A DNA stretch of 64,000 nucleotides from Paraburkholderia sp. Tr-20389 (GCF_017104565.1 NZ_JAAGPD010000003.1:248001-312000); one strand, 5' to 3'; shown: positions 24,717-33,820, numbered from the stretch's first letter. Made by a program: numbers and translations. Notes: a model not told the origin generated them from the sequence alone.

Positions 24717-25727
24717 TCACGCTTTCAGGTAGCCCGCTTCACGGAACCAGTCGAGCGCGTCGCGCAATCCTTCGCGATACGGGCGCGCCTTGTAGCCGAG
24801 TTCGCGCTCCGCTTTCGCCGACGTGAAGTACATCTTGTTCTTCGACATCTTCAGGCCATCGACGGTCACGAACGGCTCGCGTTTCGTGAACTTGGCGACG
24901 GCTTCGGCGCCGACCGCGAGCGGATACAGCGGCCAGCGCGGGAGTGCGATGGTGGGCGCCTCGCGTCCGACCATGCCCGCGATATCCGCGAGCATCTGCT
25001 GAAGCGGCAGATTCTCGCCGCCCAGAATGTAGCGCTCGCCGATCTTGCCGCGTTCGAGCGCGAGGAAGTGGCCCATCGCCACGTCGTCGACATGCACGAG
25101 GTTCAGCCCGGTATCGACGAAGGCGGGAATCTTGCCGAGCGCCGCTTCAACGATGATGCGTCCCGTCGGCGTGGGCTTCACGTCGCGCGGGCCGATGGGC
25201 GTCGACGGATTGACGATCACGGCGGGCAGGCCGTCGTTGGCGATCATCCGCTCGACGGCGCGCTCGGCGAGCACCTTGCTGCGCTTGTACACGCCGATCG
25301 CTTGCTGCGGTGTCATCGGCGAAGTCTCGTCGACGGATGCGCCCGAGCCCGTCACCTTCAGCGTCGCCACGCTGCTCGTGTACACGACGCGTTCCACGCC
25401 TTCCTTCAGCGCGGCGCGCATCGTCGCTTCCGTACCTTCCAGATTCGAGCGCTCGATTTCGAGCGGGTCCGGCGCCCACAGCCGGTAATCCGCCGCGACG
25501 TGCAGCAGGTAGCGCGCGCCGCGCAGTGCGGCGCGCATCGACGCCTCGTCGCGCATGTCGCCGACCGCGATTTCCGCATCGAGCGATTCGACGTTGCGGC
25601 GCGGGCTGGTCGGACGCACGAGCACGCGCACCGCAAAGCCTTTTTGCTGGGCGATGCGCGCGACGGCCGAGCCGACGAAACCGGATGCGCCGGTGACGAG
25701 TACGAGGTCGCGAGTCTGATCGGTCAT
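24717..25727 (-). CDS. hpnA: HpnA, NAD-dependent sugar epimerase/dehydrogenase of hopanoid clusters
   Basis: The 336-residue protein is an extended short-chain dehydrogenase. It has the NAD-binding fingerprint TGASGFVGSAVAR (residues 12-24), a DMRD element, a TSSVATL segment and the catalytic YxxxK (Y147, K151, in VYKRSK). It has the NPSTPIGPRD motif typical of HpnA. The enzyme is thought to modify a sugar or cyclitol part of hopanoid head groups; the precise reaction is not known. I start at the ATG at 25727 because it gives the standard N-terminus just before the Rossmann strand. It is divergent from acylphosphatase. Confidence 0.9.
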   Translation of the reverse strand: MTDQTRDLVLVTGASGFVGSAVARIAQQKGFAVRVLVRPTSPRRNVESLDAEIAVGDMRDEASMRAALRGARYLLHVAADYRLWAPDPLEIERSNLEGTEATMRAALKEGVERVVYTSSVATLKVTGSGASVDETSPMTPQQAIGVYKRSKVLAERAVERMIANDGLPAVIVNPSTPIGPRDVKPTPTGRIIVEAALGKIPAFVDTGLNLVHVDDVAMGHFLALERGKIGERYILGGENLPLQQMLADIAGMVGREAPTIALPRWPLYPLAVGAEAVAKFTKREPFVTVDGLKMSKNKMYFTSAKAERELGYKARPYREGLRDALDWFREAGYLKA

Positions 25728-25905
25728 TGCTGGGCGTTTTCCTGATTGCTGCCTGACGTGCCGCACGCGGCGCGTGGTCGATGGTTTGCAGAGGTCGGAT
25801 TGTACGTGGTGCGCGTCAGGCACGTGGATGTGCACGAGCAAAGCGCGCGCGGCGCGACTAGAATGCCCGCGTATACGGATGGAAACGCATAAAGGAGGTA
25901 ACAGC

Positions 25906-26202
25906 ATGTCCGGCACGGATCTCGACTCGCGGATGGAAACGTATTACGTGCGGGTGCGCGGCGCAGTGCAGGGCGTCGGCTTTCGTCACGCGACGGTGCG
26001 CCAGGCGCATGCGCTCGGTATCCGGGGATGGGTGGCGAATCTGGAGGACGGTTCTGTCGAAGCGATGCTGCAGGGACCGGCGAATCAGGTCGACCGGATG
26101 CTGTCGTGGCTGCGTCACGGGCCGCCGGCGGCGCGCGTGACTGAAGTGACCCACGAAGAGCGCATCAGCGAAAAACGCTACGAGCGTTTCGAGCAGCATT
26201 GA
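25906..26202 (+). CDS. acyP: Acylphosphatase
   Basis: The 98-residue cytoplasmic enzyme hydrolyses acyl phosphates such as acetyl phosphate and 1,3-bisphosphoglycerate. The signature VRGAVQGVGFRH carries the catalytic arginine R27, and GWVANLEDGSVEA carries the catalytic asparagine N45. The ATG at 25906 is chosen because of a textbook AAAGGAGG seven bases upstream. It is a single gene, divergent from hpnA, with a terminator directly after it. Confidence 0.95.
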   Translation: MSGTDLDSRMETYYVRVRGAVQGVGFRHATVRQAHALGIRGWVANLEDGSVEAMLQGPANQVDRMLSWLRHGPPAARVTEVTHEERISEKRYERFEQH

Positions 26203-26213
26203 AGTGATATGAA

Positions 26214-26245
26214 AAAAGCGCGCGGACACAGGCCCGCGCGCTTTT
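26214..26245. terminator. Bidirectional rho-independent terminator
   Basis: AAAAGCGCGCGG (26214-26225) pairs exactly with CCGCGCGCTTTT (26234-26245) over an eight-base loop. It separates the convergent acylphosphatase and egtD genes. Confidence 0.92.
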
Positions 26246-26271
26246 CATCTTTCAACGGCGTGCAATTCCAT

Positions 26272-27252
26272 TCAGCGCGCTACGAGCAGGCTTTCCGCAA
26301 AACCCCAATCCCGTTCCAGCCATTGATGACTGCAAGTGAAGCCTGCGTCGTCGGCGATCGCATGCAGTTCTTCCGCACGATACTTGTGGCTGCTTTCCGT
26401 CCAGATCGTCTCGCCTTCCCGTAGTTCGACCGACAGGTTCGCCGCACACACCCGTGCTTCCACGTCGCGCTTCGCGCGCAGATGCATTTCGATGCTGCGC
26501 ACGTCCGGATTGAAACGCGCGACGTGTTCGAATGCATCCAGCGGAAAATCGCCGTCCAGCTCGCGATTGATGCGTGCGAGCAGGTTCAGATTGAAAGCGG
26601 CCGTCACGCCGATGGGATCGTCGTACGCGGAGATCAGCACGGGCACCGGCTTTTCGAGGTCGGTACCCAGCAGCAGCGCGTCGCCGGGCGCGAGCATGTT
26701 GCGGATGTCGCGCAGAAAGCGCGTCGCCGCGAGCCGGCCGAAATTGCCGATCGTGCTGCCGAGAAACAACACGAGCAGCGGCTCCCCTTTGGCGCGGCGC
26801 TTGCTGACCTCGGCGAGCCCCGCGAGATAGTCGCGCTCGTAACCGACGATCGAAATGCGTTCAATGTCGCCGAGTTCGCGGCGACACAATTGCAAAGCGG
26901 TGCGCGAAATTTCAATCGGGCAGTAAGACGTGGGGCGTTTTTTACACAGTGCTTCGAGAATGCGGCGCGTCTTGCGGCCGCTGCCGCTGCCCAGTTCCGC
27001 GACGATCGCATCGTGCGGCAACTGCGCGACGATATCGCTCGCGTGTTGCGCAAGCAGGCGCTCTTCGGAACGCGTGACGCCGTATTCGGGCAACGCGGTG
27101 ATCACTTCGAACAGCGCCGAACCCACTTCATCGTATAGATACTTCGACGGCAATTCCTTCTGGGGCTGCTTGCTGAGGCCAGCGCGAACGGCGGCGGCGA
27201 ACTCCGGCGATACGTCGCGCGACAGATGATGCGATACGGCTGGCTGAGTCAT
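26272..27252 (-). CDS. egtD: EgtD-type L-histidine N-alpha-methyltransferase
   Basis: EgtD trimethylates histidine to hercynine with SAM, the first step to ergothioneine. The 326-residue protein has the SAM motif ELGSGSGRKT near 86-95. By position it appears to keep the histidine-binding residues known from the mycobacterial enzyme: Y57, N170 (LGSTIGN), Y210 (ISAYDD), and E286/S288 in WTESSHKY. That makes true EgtD activity likely, rather than a more distant methyltransferase. The usual partner egtB (sulfoxide synthase) is not adjacent: the neighbours are acylphosphatase and an EamA transporter. Confidence 0.9.
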   Translation of the reverse strand: MTQPAVSHHLSRDVSPEFAAAVRAGLSKQPQKELPSKYLYDEVGSALFEVITALPEYGVTRSEERLLAQHASDIVAQLPHDAIVAELGSGSGRKTRRILEALCKKRPTSYCPIEISRTALQLCRRELGDIERISIVGYERDYLAGLAEVSKRRAKGEPLLVLFLGSTIGNFGRLAATRFLRDIRNMLAPGDALLLGTDLEKPVPVLISAYDDPIGVTAAFNLNLLARINRELDGDFPLDAFEHVARFNPDVRSIEMHLRAKRDVEARVCAANLSVELREGETIWTESSHKYRAEELHAIADDAGFTCSHQWLERDWGFAESLLVAR

Positions 27253-27712
27253 GTTGGCTCCGTGTTGTCTCGTTCCATTGATGACTTGCGGACTGCGGAA
27301 GAGCGAATGCGTTGGAGTGAGTGGACCGGCGTGCGTTCAGCGAACCAAGCGTGAGCGCATTCGATGACCGGCGCGTGTCTGCGTTCGTGCGTCGTTCGCA
27401 CAGAAGCAATTTGAAAGCCGCTGGTGCGGCTCTAAGCCGTACAGAGAAGCAAGAAACAGACTTGTGCGACGTGCGGCGCGGAGATGGAGTTAAGTTTTAT
27501 AGTGCATCGCGCGTGGATATGCACGGACGCAATCTGGCCGAAAAAGGCGGGCTGCGCGTAGATATCGCTAGAATGCGCGCTTCACGCGACACAGCCGCGC
27601 TCATACGCAAGCCCGCTCGCGCCGCTAAGTTAAAACAAGACTTAAGAATGGACGACACTTCCCGCCGCATCGCGCTGCGCCATCCGCCTGACCTTACGCA
27701 GCGGATTCCCCG
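27253..27712. other. Divergent intergenic region between egtD and the EamA transporter
   Basis: About 460 bases. A TAGAAT hexamer at 27569-27574 could be a -10 for the EamA gene, but no -35 matches. A 22-codon frame starting at ATG 27648 ends with a TGA overlapping the EamA start and may be a leader or chance. The longer frame starting near 27321 has a basic, unstructured product and is not credible. Confidence 0.45.
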
Positions 27713-28603
27713 ATGAACGCTTATCAGCCGGGGCGCGGCATCGCGCTATCCGTGAGCGCATCGACGCTGTTTGCCCTCATGTCCGTGTACGCGAAGCTGC
27801 TCGCGCCGTTGACGGGGCTCGATATCTTCGCTTGGCGCGTAATCTGGACCGTGCCGGGCGCCTTCACGCTGATTGCCCTTCGCTCGCGCCTGCCGCAACT
27901 GCAGACGCTGTTGCAGCGCGTGCTTCGCGAGCCGCGCACGGCGTTGCTGCTGGTTGCCAGCGCGATATGTCTGGGCGCGCAGCTGTGGGTATTCCTGTGG
28001 GCGCCGCTGCATGGTCGGATGCTCGAAGTCTCGCTGGGCTACTTTTTGCTGCCGCTGTCGATGGTGCTGCTCGGGCGCTTCTACTATCACGAGCGGCTCG
28101 AACCGTTGCAGTGGCTCGCCGTCGCGTGCGCGGCGGTCGGCGTGCTGCACGAACTCTGGGTCACGCGCGCGTTTTCCTGGCCGACGCTGCTCGTCGCGAT
28201 CGGCTATCCGCCGTACTTCGTGTTGCGGCGCAAGATCAACGCCGATTCATTGACGGCCTTCGCGCTGGAGATGTCGCTGATGTTGCCGTTCGCGCTTGCG
28301 ATGGCGTTCAGCGGCGGCTCGCTCGCGTTGCTGTCAGGCCGCATCGACATGTGGCTGCTGCTGTTGCCCGGGCTCGGCGCGTTGAGCACGGTGGCGCTCG
28401 CGACCTACCTGAAAGCGAGCCGTTTGCTGCCGATGGCGCTGTTCGGCATCCTGGGATATGTCGAGCCGGTGCTGCTGGTGATCGTGTCGGTGACGCTGCT
28501 CGGCGAAACGCTGACGGCTCAGCAACTCGGGACTTATGTGCCCATCTGGATCGCCGTGGGATTGACCGCGTTGCATAGCGCGAGGCTGCTGGCGCCGCGT
28601 TGA
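27713..28603 (+). CDS. RarD-type EamA/DMT-family transporter
   Basis: The 296-residue inner-membrane protein has ten predicted helices in two five-helix EamA repeats. The opening GRGIALSVSASTLFALMSVY and the second-half motif KASRLLPMALFGILGYVEP are typical of RarD-like drug/metabolite transporters. The substrate is unknown; relatives export amino acids, choline-type compounds or chloramphenicol. The ATG at 27713 is the first plausible start. It is divergent from egtD and its end almost meets the convergent Mpo1-like gene. Confidence 0.88.
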   Translation: MNAYQPGRGIALSVSASTLFALMSVYAKLLAPLTGLDIFAWRVIWTVPGAFTLIALRSRLPQLQTLLQRVLREPRTALLLVASAICLGAQLWVFLWAPLHGRMLEVSLGYFLLPLSMVLLGRFYYHERLEPLQWLAVACAAVGVLHELWVTRAFSWPTLLVAIGYPPYFVLRRKINADSLTAFALEMSLMLPFALAMAFSGGSLALLSGRIDMWLLLLPGLGALSTVALATYLKASRLLPMALFGILGYVEPVLLVIVSVTLLGETLTAQQLGTYVPIWIAVGLTALHSARLLAPR

Positions 28604-28605
28604 AC

Positions 28606-29151
28606 TCAGGAGCGATGCCGCGTGACGCCGTGCGCGGCATCGACATGCGTCGGCCCGGCTTTCGCTTCGATCGCCTCGCGCAACGCGGGGCGCCAGCCGA
28701 ATGCGAACAGCGCTTCGGCGAGCACGAACAACGGGCCGATGAGCAGGCCGATCACATCGTCGACGAACGCGGGCTTGCGGTGCTCGTAGGCGACGTGTCC
28801 CACGAACTGGAACACCCAGCCGATCACGAACAGGCCGATGCCCGACGCGAGCCACGTCAACGTCGGTTGTGCGGCAAGCCATGCGCCGCACGTGACGCAC
28901 GCCAGCGACACCACGGTCATCATCAGGCCGAGCGGCACGTCGAGCACGAAGTAGTAGATCACGCTCATGCCGAACAGCAGCCACGCTGGCGACACGGCGA
29001 ACGGCAGCCCCGCCACGCCCCACGCAGGCCGGCTCAGCAGCACGGCGAGCGCAAGCACGATCATCGGAATGCCGATGAAATGCGTCGCGATGTTGCGCCG
29101 GTCGCGATGATAGGCTGCGTACTGCGCGAGCTGGTCGGTGAGCGTTCTCAT
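28606..29151 (-). CDS. Mpo1-like (DUF962 / YGL010w-type) membrane protein
   Basis: The 181-residue protein has four hydrophobic helices and the two histidine-containing segments of the family (YHRDRRNIATHFIGIP near the N-terminus, and QFVGHVAYEHRKPAF). In yeast the family member Mpo1 is an Fe(II) dioxygenase for 2-hydroxy fatty acid alpha-oxidation. A similar lipid role in bacteria is only an inference. The ATG at 29151 gives the conserved MRTLTDQLAQYAAYH start. It is divergent from the Crp/Fnr regulator gene, with about 100 bases between them. Confidence 0.85.
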   Translation of the reverse strand: MRTLTDQLAQYAAYHRDRRNIATHFIGIPMIVLALAVLLSRPAWGVAGLPFAVSPAWLLFGMSVIYYFVLDVPLGLMMTVVSLACVTCGAWLAAQPTLTWLASGIGLFVIGWVFQFVGHVAYEHRKPAFVDDVIGLLIGPLFVLAEALFAFGWRPALREAIEAKAGPTHVDAAHGVTRHRS

Positions 29152-29250
29152 GGATGCCGTTCCTCGTCGAAAGTCATCATAATCGCGGGCGGCGTGCCGC
29201 AACACTTTCGCCTAGCCGACAATTCGAACACTCAACTCGCGCAAGCGCTC

Positions 29251-29961
29251 ATGACATCAGTTATTTCGTCGACAGAGCTTACTGACGTGCTCGACCGCAG
29301 CACCTGGTTCCGCGCAGCGCCCGATGCATTGCGCGTGCAATTGATAGAAACGGGCCGCACGCGGCGGCTGCCGGCGGGCCAGCGCCTGTTCAGCCGGGGC
29401 GATGCCGATGACGGCTTCTATTGCGTGCTGGAAGGGTTGATGCGGATCGGCGCGGCGAGTGCGGGCGGCAAGGAAGCGTTGCTTGCGGTGATCGAGCCGG
29501 TGAACTGGTTCGGCGAGATTGCACTGTTCGACGGCCGCACGCGCACCCACGATGCCTACGCCGAGCGCGACACGCTGCTTTTTCATGTGCCATGCGCTGC
29601 GCTCACAGCGATGCTCGAACGCACGCCGGCATTCTGGCATGCGTTCGGCCTGCTGCTCACGCACAAACTGCGACTCGCGTTCGAAGCAATTGAAGAAACC
29701 GCGCTGCTGCCTGCCGCGCAACGCGTTGCGCGGCGTTTGTTGCTGATGGCAGGAGGCTACGGTGAAGGGCAGGACACGCTGCGTCGCGTGCTAAAAGTGC
29801 CGCAGGAAGATCTCGCGATGATGCTCGCGCTGTCCCGCCAAACCACGAATCAGATTCTCAGACAGTTCGAAACGCAAGGCGCGCTCGCGCTGCGCTATGC
29901 GGAGATCGAGATCGTCGATGCAGCGAAGCTACGCGCGCTCGCTGCATCGATGGACCAGTAA
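29251..29961 (+). CDS. Crp/Fnr-family transcriptional regulator
   Basis: The 236-residue protein has an N-terminal cyclic-nucleotide-binding fold (residues 15-130: GQRLFSRGDADDGFYCVLEG, then VIEPVNWFGEIALFDGRTR), a long dimer helix and a C-terminal winged helix with VPQEDLAMMLALSRQTTNQIL. No Fnr-type cysteine cluster is present. The effector is unknown. The ATG at 29251 (MTSVISSTELTDVL) gives a normal length; the long upstream extension is antisense to the Mpo1-like gene. Its position suggests control of that divergent gene or of itself. Confidence 0.9.
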   Translation: MTSVISSTELTDVLDRSTWFRAAPDALRVQLIETGRTRRLPAGQRLFSRGDADDGFYCVLEGLMRIGAASAGGKEALLAVIEPVNWFGEIALFDGRTRTHDAYAERDTLLFHVPCAALTAMLERTPAFWHAFGLLLTHKLRLAFEAIEETALLPAAQRVARRLLLMAGGYGEGQDTLRRVLKVPQEDLAMMLALSRQTTNQILRQFETQGALALRYAEIEIVDAAKLRALAASMDQ

Positions 29962-29979
29962 TGCGCGAGTTGCGCGGAA

Positions 29980-30237
29980 TCAGAACGGATTGTCGATCAC
30001 GCCCGGCTTCGCGTCGGGCTCTTCCTTGACCTGCTCCGGCAGTTTCGGCTCGGCCTGAAGCGCGGCGACGATGCCGTCGAGCGCTTCTTTCAGCGCCAGC
30101 GCCGCTTTCAGGCCACGCTTGTCCTTCGTGATGTCGAGCGTGCCGTTCAGCACGATGCGCGTGGTGCCGTTCGACACCGTCAGCGTGTCGCCCTGGATGT
30201 TGAGCACGTCGTCGTCGTTCGAATACGCTTTAAACAC
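29980..30237 (-). CDS. Small hypothetical protein downstream of nuclease gene
   Basis: The 85-residue protein starts with GTG (VFKAYSNDDDVLNIQGD), with GGAGGG seven bases upstream. It overlaps the end of the nuclease gene by eight bases, so it is co-translated. A beta-rich first half (GDTLTVSNGTTRIVLNGTLDI) is followed by a helix and a Pro/Glu-rich tail. I do not recognise a family. No signal peptide is present. The overlap could suggest a nuclease-inhibitor pair, but the nuclease is exported, so that is speculative. Confidence 0.65.
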   Translation of the reverse strand: MFKAYSNDDDVLNIQGDTLTVSNGTTRIVLNGTLDITKDKRGLKAALALKEALDGIVAALQAEPKLPEQVKEEPDAKPGVIDNPF

Positions 30238-30979
30238 CTTTCAGCCCTCCAGGATGTTGGTCCTTGAGTGATTCCGGAATGCCCGGAAAGCGGATGCCGC
30301 TCATCGCTTCGAGTTCATGTACCGATTTCACCTCGTAGCTATTGGTGGCCACATTGTCCGCGACGATCGCGAACGCAAGCTGCTTCGACGGCACGTAGAC
30401 GACCTTGAACAGCTTCGTCGGCACGAACACGCGCGTCGGTCCGATGGTCTGCAACTGCGAGCCGATGAACATCGGGCCAGTGACGACATACGTGTCGTCG
30501 TATTTCACAGCAAGCCTGCGAACGGCCGTTTCGAGGCGCGACCACAGGCGCTGGTTGTTCTCGCGGTTCTGCGGCACGACGTTCGCGAGCGAGAACGATT
30601 GTGCCATTGCTTGCGGATTCCAGCGGTTGCCGGCCGGGCTCATGTGCCCGCGATCGAAGCCGCTGCGCTTGTAGTCGGCAAGCGTCGCGCCTTCGCCTTC
30701 CGGCAGACGCGCATCTTCGAAGAACTTGTTGGTGCGCGCCATGTCTTTCGCGGCTTCGATATGGTCGCGCGTCAGATGTTCGGCGGACCACAGCGGGCCG
30801 TGCGTGATGCCCGAATGCAGAACGGCGAAATCCGAGTAGCACAGCATGCGCGACTTCGGCGTCATCTTCGCGTTCGTCAGCACGGGCCATTGGGCGTTGG
30901 GCGTGAAATCCGTGCACGACGTTGCCGCCCATGCGTGACTCGCGGCCACCATGAGCAGGCTGACTAACCACTTCTTCAT
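30230..30979 (-). CDS. Secreted DNA/RNA non-specific endonuclease (NucA/Serratia type)
   Basis: The 249-residue precursor has a signal peptide (MKKWLVSLLMVAASHAWA-AT). Its beta-beta-alpha-metal nuclease domain carries the hallmark FDRGHMSPAGNR with the catalytic histidine, and NVVPQNRENNQRLWSRLE supplies the metal-binding asparagine. It degrades DNA and RNA in the periplasm or outside the cell, probably for nutrition or defence. I start at the ATG at 30979 because it opens the signal peptide. A small gene overlaps its end. Confidence 0.9.
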   Translation of the reverse strand: MKKWLVSLLMVAASHAWAATSCTDFTPNAQWPVLTNAKMTPKSRMLCYSDFAVLHSGITHGPLWSAEHLTRDHIEAAKDMARTNKFFEDARLPEGEGATLADYKRSGFDRGHMSPAGNRWNPQAMAQSFSLANVVPQNRENNQRLWSRLETAVRRLAVKYDDTYVVTGPMFIGSQLQTIGPTRVFVPTKLFKVVYVPSKQLAFAIVADNVATNSYEVKSVHELEAMSGIRFPGIPESLKDQHPGGLKGV

Positions 30980-31221
30980 AGATCGGAAAAGCAAATGAGG
31001 GGGCCGCAAGTATAGCCGTGCGACCTATGCACGATGCAAGGGCTTACATCACGTTACTCGGTCATCGCATGACAGTTCGGCAAAAGCGTCATGACGCGTT
31101 GCAGCGCGCATGGCAATTTCTACGCAGGCGCGAGCAGCCGAAGCGGAGGTGAGATGGGGCGAAGCGATGGCCCGCGCTCGCGAGGGGGCGTGCGAGGCGG
31201 GTCTGAAAGTGTGCAATCGGC

Positions 31222-31581
31222 TCAGCGACCGAACACGCTGTGTTCGGCGTGAACGGGCAGGCGGTCGACGGCCTGCAGGCGCCAGTAGCCGCTCATCAGC
31301 GTGTGCGTGCGGTCCGACGACCACGCCGCGCTGCCTTGCACCGAACTGACCCGTTGCCGCGGGTCGACGTGCAAGCCATCCAACGTACATAAGGGTGCGT
31401 CTGCGCTCGGCGCGCAGAGTTTGGTGACGCCGTCCTCGTCATGAAGTTCGCCCCATGGGGGCAGGTCGATCCCATCGTGTGCTTCTCTCGACCAGCGACC
31501 TTCGTCCGTATCGAGCCAGAGCACGGCATAGTCGTGATTGACGGTGGGGTCCGAACCGTTGATCAATATCGTCAGCCGCAT
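31222..31581 (-). CDS. Hypothetical protein, 119 aa
   Basis: The frame has a GGGGGAA ribosome-binding site before ATG 31581 and a protein-like composition: MRLTILINGSDPTVNHDYAV, then GRWSREAHDGIDLPPWGELHD and HTLMSGYWRLQAVDRLPVH. It is acidic, with several tryptophans and two cysteines and no signal or membrane segment. I do not recognise a family. It is alone, between the nuclease unit and the divergent rubrerythrin gene. Confidence 0.65.
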   Translation of the reverse strand: MRLTILINGSDPTVNHDYAVLWLDTDEGRWSREAHDGIDLPPWGELHDEDGVTKLCAPSADAPLCTLDGLHVDPRQRVSSVQGSAAWSSDRTHTLMSGYWRLQAVDRLPVHAEHSVFGR

Positions 31582-31808
31582 GCAGAATTCCCCCGATGAA
31601 ATTGAGTATGTGCGCCTCCTCAGTCTACGTCGGGGCGAACGTTATGCAAGCCCAAACGGCAGACGGCTATCGACTGGATTGAAAAACCCAATTGGGAACG
31701 CATCGCTGACCTCCTAGATTTAAGGCACGGCTCAGGTGCGCGCGTCTGGCCGGTGGTCGCCCATGAGAAACGCGCGCTCCCACATACAGGCTTTGACTGG
31801 AGGCTCAG

Positions 31809-32231
31809 ATGTCGCAACTCAAGGGTTCGAAGACGGAGGAGAATCTGAAGGCCGCATTTGCGGGCGAATCGCAGGCTAATCGCCGCTATCTGTATTTCGC
31901 GGCAAAGGCCGATGTCGAGGGACAGAACGATGTCGCGGCGCTATTCCGCTCGACGGCGGAAGGCGAAACGGGCCACGCACACGGCCACCTCGAATATCTG
32001 GAAGTCGTGGGCGATCCGGCAACGGGTTTGCCGTTCGGTTCATCGCGTCAGAACCTGCAAGCGGCTATCGCGGGTGAAACACACGAATACACCGACATGT
32101 ATCCCGGCATGGCCAAGACGGCGCGCGACGAAGGCTTCGACGAAATCGCAAACTGGTTCGAGACGCTGGCAAAGGCGGAGCGCAGCCACGCAAATCGCTA
32201 TACGAAGGCACTGGAATCGCTGGTAGATTGA
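31809..32231 (+). CDS. rbr: Rubrerythrin-family diiron protein
   Basis: The 140-residue protein is the four-helix diiron part of rubrerythrin. Metal-ligand motifs are visible: E20 in [38 protein letters not shown] and [11 protein letters not shown]. The rubredoxin domain (CxxC pairs) is absent, as in many shorter relatives. Rubrerythrins reduce hydrogen peroxide in the cytoplasm. It is followed by an Fe-S oxidoreductase and DUF3501, a trio seen together in other proteobacteria, so electron supply from the Fe-S protein is a reasonable guess. A hairpin lies in the 250-base gap after it. Confidence 0.92.
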   Translation: MSQLKGSKTEENLKAAFAGESQANRRYLYFAAKADVEGQNDVAALFRSTAEGETGHAHGHLEYLEVVGDPATGLPFGSSRQNLQAAIAGETHEYTDMYPGMAKTARDEGFDEIANWFETLAKAERSHANRYTKALESLVD

Positions 32232-32238
32232 GTCTGAA

Positions 32239-32260
32239 GCGCCGGCTGGGCAGCCGGCGC
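32239..32260 (+). terminator. GC-rich hairpin after rubrerythrin gene
   Basis: GCGCCGGCT (32239-32247) pairs exactly with AGCCGGCGC (32252-32260) around GGGC. There is no T-run, so it may attenuate rather than fully separate the rubrerythrin gene from the Fe-S gene. Confidence 0.5.
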
Positions 32261-32482
32261 ACAGCGGTCGCTGTCCGTCTGCCGCAGGCCTGGTGTGCAG
32301 ACGGAACGCGATATCGCGGCACGAGCACGGTGCGAGCGCGAGACGACCACGATCTCGCGTGCCCGGTAGCGCGCGCTTACTCGATGTAAGAAGAACGGAC
32401 GCACAAAACAATCCCACAACGACGTTACAGCGACGCAACCAGAGCGCCGAAGCGCTGCGCGTCGACACAGGAGACTCACGCC

Positions 32483-33820
32483 ATGCCTCACAAGGAAGGC
32501 AGTCTCGAGGCGCCGACCCGTCATGCTCTCGACTGGAAATCGGACGCTTTCTACGATCCTGAAGCGATCGATCAGGAGTTGACGCGCGTATTCGACATCT
32601 GCGCCGGGTGCAGGCGCTGTGTGTCGCTGTGCGGCGCCTTCCCGACGCTGTTCGATCTGGTCGACGAAACGGATACCGGCGAGGCGCACGAAGTCGACAA
32701 GAAGAAGTTCGGCGCCGTGGTCGATCAATGCTATCTGTGCGACCTGTGCTACATGACGAAATGTCCGTACGTGCCGCCGCACCAATGGAACGTCGACTTT
32801 CCGCATCTGATGCTTCGCGCGAAGGCTGCCGCCTACAAACGCGGCGAAGTCGGACTGCGCGACAAGTTTCTGTCGAACACCGACGCGCTCGGCACATTCG
32901 CCGGCATTCCCATCGTCACGCAGACTGTCAACGCCGTGAATCACACGGGCGCGGCGCGCGAGCTGATGGAAAAGGCGCTGGGCGTCGACAAGGACGCATG
33001 GCTGCCCGACTTCGCCACGCGCAAGTTTCGCAGCGCCGCGAAGAAGTCGCCGCAAGTGCAGTCGAAGGACGGCGAGCGCACGCCCGGTAAGGTCGCGATC
33101 TATGCGACCTGCTACGTGAATTTCAACGAGCCGGGCATCGGACACGATCTGCTCGCCGTGCTCGCGCACAACGACATCCCATACGAACTCGTGTCGAGCG
33201 AGGCGTGCTGCGGCATGCCGTTGCTGGAACAGGGCAACCTCGACGGCGTCGCGGCGAAGAAAGAGAAGAACATGCCTGTGCTCGCGCGTTACGCGCGTGA
33301 GGGCTACGCGATCATCGGAGCGATTCCGAGTTGCGTGCTGATGTACAAGCACGAACTGCCGCTGATGTTTCCCGACGACGCCGACGTACGCGCCGTCAGC
33401 GAAGCCTTCTGGGATCCGTTCGAATACTTCGTCTCGCGTCATCGAGACGGCCTGCTGAAAACCGACTTCAACACGCCGCTCGGCAAGGTGTCGTATCACG
33501 TGCCGTGTCATGCACGTGTGCAGAACATCGGACGCAAAACATCGGAGACCTTCGCGCTCGTTCCGGATACGCAGGTGACGGTGGTCGAGCGCTGTTCGGG
33601 CCACGCGGGCACATTCGGCGTGAAGAAGGAATTTCACGCGATGGCGATGAAGATCGGCACGCCCGTCTTCAAGGCGATGGCGCAGCCGCAGCCGGATTAC
33701 ATTTCATCGGATTGCCAGCTTGCGGGGCATCATATCGAACAGGGTTTCGATGCAAACAGCTTGCCGAAAACACAGCTCGCGCATCCACTGACGCTGCTGC
33801 GCAAGGCGTACGGCCTTTGA
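32483..33820 (+). CDS. Heterodisulfide-reductase-like Fe-S oxidoreductase (two 4Fe-4S plus CCG domain)
   Basis: The 445-residue protein has two 4Fe-4S motifs, C40/C43/C46/C50 (CAGCRRCVSLC) and C83/C86/C89/C94 (CYLCDLCYMTKC). The C-terminal half has CCG-type segments (SSEACCGMPLLEQG, VPCHARVQNIG, SDCQLAGHH) as in HdrD and GlpC. It is probably an electron-transfer protein of the cytoplasm or inner membrane surface. The position between rubrerythrin and DUF3501 suggests it feeds electrons to the peroxidase. The start at 32483 has a GGAG site. The gap to DUF3501 is 25 bases. Confidence 0.88.
   Translation: MPHKEGSLEAPTRHALDWKSDAFYDPEAIDQELTRVFDICAGCRRCVSLCGAFPTLFDLVDETDTGEAHEVDKKKFGAVVDQCYLCDLCYMTKCPYVPPHQWNVDFPHLMLRAKAAAYKRGEVGLRDKFLSNTDALGTFAGIPIVTQTVNAVNHTGAARELMEKALGVDKDAWLPDFATRKFRSAAKKSPQVQSKDGERTPGKVAIYATCYVNFNEPGIGHDLLAVLAHNDIPYELVSSEACCGMPLLEQGNLDGVAAKKEKNMPVLARYAREGYAIIGAIPSCVLMYKHELPLMFPDDADVRAVSEAFWDPFEYFVSRHRDGLLKTDFNTPLGKVSYHVPCHARVQNIGRKTSETFALVPDTQVTVVERCSGHAGTFGVKKEFHAMAMKIGTPVFKAMAQPQPDYISSDCQLAGHHIEQGFDANSLPKTQLAHPLTLLRKAYGL

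Noticed and set aside
27321-27716. A 131-codon frame upstream of the EamA transporter
   Set aside because: The product is disordered and Arg-rich, there is no ribosome-binding site, and it spans the likely promoter. Only its last 22 codons could be a leader peptide.
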